Of a DNA stretch of 22,728 nucleotides, positions 21,505-22,728 are shown piece by piece. A program made the position numbers and the translations under genes. The notes beneath the pieces were generated by a model. It saw only the letters and a list, made by a program, of their open reading frames with translations. It ran no database searches and was not told the origin of the DNA. The stretch's first letter is position 1. The number at the start of each line of letters is the position of its first letter. The stretch is from a virus. Location: IMG/VR virus record IMGVR_UViG_3300031658_000146, positions 1 through 22,728 of that record; one strand, given 5' to 3'.

Positions 21505-22728
21505 GCGTCTATGAAGACTACATTCACAAGTCACGTTACGCTAGATACCTACCCAATGAGCAGCGTAGAGAGAGCTGGAGCGAGACTGTCACTCGGTATC
21601 TAGATTACTTCAAAGACCGTGGTTCACTGGATGATAAGACGTACAAAGAGCTATACAAAGCTATCATAGCCAAAGAAGTCATGCCCTCCATGAGAGCTCT
21701 TATGACCGCTGGTAAAGCTTTAGACCGTGATCACATTGCTGGTTTCAACTGCAGCTACATGACGATTGACCACCCTAAAGCCTTTGACGAGATGATGTAT
21801 ATTCTTATGTGCGGCACAGGTGTTGGCTTCAGCGTAGAGCGACAATATGTTAGCAAGTTGCCTGAGGTATCCGAGGAAATGCACCAAACTGATACGTGCA
21901 TTATTGTGGACGATAGTAAGATTGGCTGGGCTAAGGCCTTTCGTGAGCTAGTCGTCTTGCTATATTCAGGTCAAGTGCCAACATGGGACATTAGCAAAGT
22001 ACGTGAAGCAGGTGCACCATTGACTACCTTTGGTGGTCGTGCGTCAGGCCCTGAGCCTCTAGTGGACTTGTTTAAGTTTACTGTTGGTGTCTTCAAGGGA
22101 GCTGCAGGACGTAAGTTGAGTAGTATAGAGGCACATGACTTATGCTGTAAGATTGCTCAGATTGTAGTCGTTGGAGGAGTCCGTAGATCAGCTTTGATAA
22201 GCCTAAGTAACTTGACTGACGATAGACTTAGACGTAGCAAGCATGGACAATGGTGGGACACAGAGCCACAACGAGGCTTAGCTAACAACAGTGCATGTTA
22301 CACCGAGAAGCCAGACTTTGAAGCCTTTATGAATGAATGGAGTAGCCTGTACGAAAGTCGTAGTGGAGAGCGTGGTTTCTTTAGTCGTGTAGCTAGTCAG
22401 AAGCAAGCAGCTAAGAATGGTAGACGTGAAGCAGACCATGAGTTCGGGACAAATCCATGCAGCGAGATAATCTTACGACCACAGCAACTGTGCAATTTAA
22501 GTGAGTGTGTAGTGCGTTGGGATGATACTCATGCTACACTGAAGAAGAAGGTACGTCTCGCTACTATCTTGGGTACACTCCAAGCTACGTTGACTGACTT
22601 TAGATACTTACGGAAGAAGTGGAAGGATAATACAGCTGAAGAATGCTTGTTGGGAGTTAGCCTAACAGGTATATTAGATAACCAAAGAATGGGAACAGTG
22701 GGCCCAGAGCTAGCTAAGGAGCTAGAAG
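21501..22728 (+). CDS. Class II (adenosylcobalamin-dependent) ribonucleotide reductase, 3' end outside window
   Basis: 409 codons open to the right edge. Features of the monomeric RTPR type: FNCSYM (Cys84, equivalent to the redox cysteine 119 of the Lactobacillus enzyme), DEMMYILMCGTGVGFSVERQY (95-115), VGGVRRSALISL and GTNPCSEI with Asn318, Cys320 (thiyl radical site) and Glu322, then QLCNLSE with Cys331 (second redox cysteine). It converts ribonucleoside triphosphates to deoxy forms using B12, without the oxygen-dependent small subunit. The host must therefore have or import cobalamin. Start overlaps the previous stop by 4 bp. The C-terminal cysteines that accept electrons lie outside the window. 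Confidence 0.95.
   Translation, partial: MSVYEDYIHKSRYARYLPNEQRRESWSETVTRYLDYFKDRGSLDDKTYKELYKAIIAKEVMPSMRALMTAGKALDRDHIAGFNCSYMTIDHPKAFDEMMYILMCGTGVGFSVERQYVSKLPEVSEEMHQTDTCIIVDDSKIGWAKAFRELVVLLYSGQVPTWDISKVREAGAPLTTFGGRASGPEPLVDLFKFTVGVFKGAAGRKLSSIEAHDLCCKIAQIVVVGGVRRSALISLSNLTDDRLRRSKHGQWWDTEPQRGLANNSACYTEKPDFEAFMNEWSSLYESRSGERGFFSRVASQKQAAKNGRREADHEFGTNPCSEIILRPQQLCNLSECVVRWDDTHATLKKKVRLATILGTLQATLTDFRYLRKKWKDNTAEECLLGVSLTGILDNQRMGTVGPELAKELE

Overview
The window looks like part of a tailed double-stranded DNA phage genome (Caudoviricetes), most likely a marine podovirus-like lytic phage. Virion genes (tail fibre, major capsid protein, scaffold, portal, terminase) all lie on the minus strand in the left 9.7 kb. 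A T7-type replication module and a nucleotide-metabolism module lie on the plus strand from 10.5 kb to the right edge. The replication proteins are T7-like: gp2.5-like SSB, gp4-like primase-helicase, gp5-like DNA polymerase, gp6-like exonuclease and gp3-like endonuclease I. No phage RNA polymerase is visible. Instead the operons start at near-consensus host sigma-70 promoters. T7-like replication without an RNA polymerase, plus ThyX and a monomeric B12-dependent ribonucleotide reductase, recalls the SIO1 / VpV262 / cobavirus group (Zobellviridae). That placement is inference from gene content, not from a database search. No integrase or repressor is visible in the window.

Left arm (minus strand). 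Reading leftward from the central gap: terS (9703-9284, TTG start), terL (9287-8013, ATGA overlap), portal (8009-5952), an internal promoter (5921-5893), two small genes (one an FmdB-like zinc ribbon), scaffold (5333-4515), major capsid protein (4491-3538), an intrinsic terminator (3519-3471), then a very large collagen-like and coiled-coil tail fibre (3445 to beyond position 1).

Centre (9704-10494). This 791-bp non-coding region is a divergent regulatory hub. A perfect TTGACA-N17-TATAAT promoter fires left into terS and a TTGACA-N16-TATACT promoter fires right into the early genes. Inverted repeats with GTGACT/AGTCAC arms sit upstream of three TTGACA boxes, and two of them show compensatory base changes. 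A CTTAAG-rich element in the terS leader recurs almost exactly (19 of 20 bases, same orientation to transcription) in the leader of the replication operon at 13395-13414.

Early region (10495-13300). Eleven small, tightly packed genes of mostly unknown function, including four very short hydrophobic membrane peptides (27, 53, 44 and 19 residues), a cysteine-rich conserved phage protein and a small zinc-ribbon protein. These are candidates for host take-over.

Replication and metabolism (13297-22728). A perfect sigma-70 promoter precedes SSB, primase-helicase, DNA polymerase, a GIY-YIG (T5orf172-like) endonuclease, 5'-3' exonuclease, endonuclease I, a 54-aa protein, a DUF3310 protein, a GH24 lysozyme, glutaredoxin, a 33-aa protein, ThyX, two small hypotheticals and the class II ribonucleotide reductase, which runs off the right edge. 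Together these genes degrade or recycle host DNA, make dTMP and dNTPs, and copy the phage genome. A TGTACA-rich gap (20877-20987) separates ThyX from the last three genes and may be a further control point.
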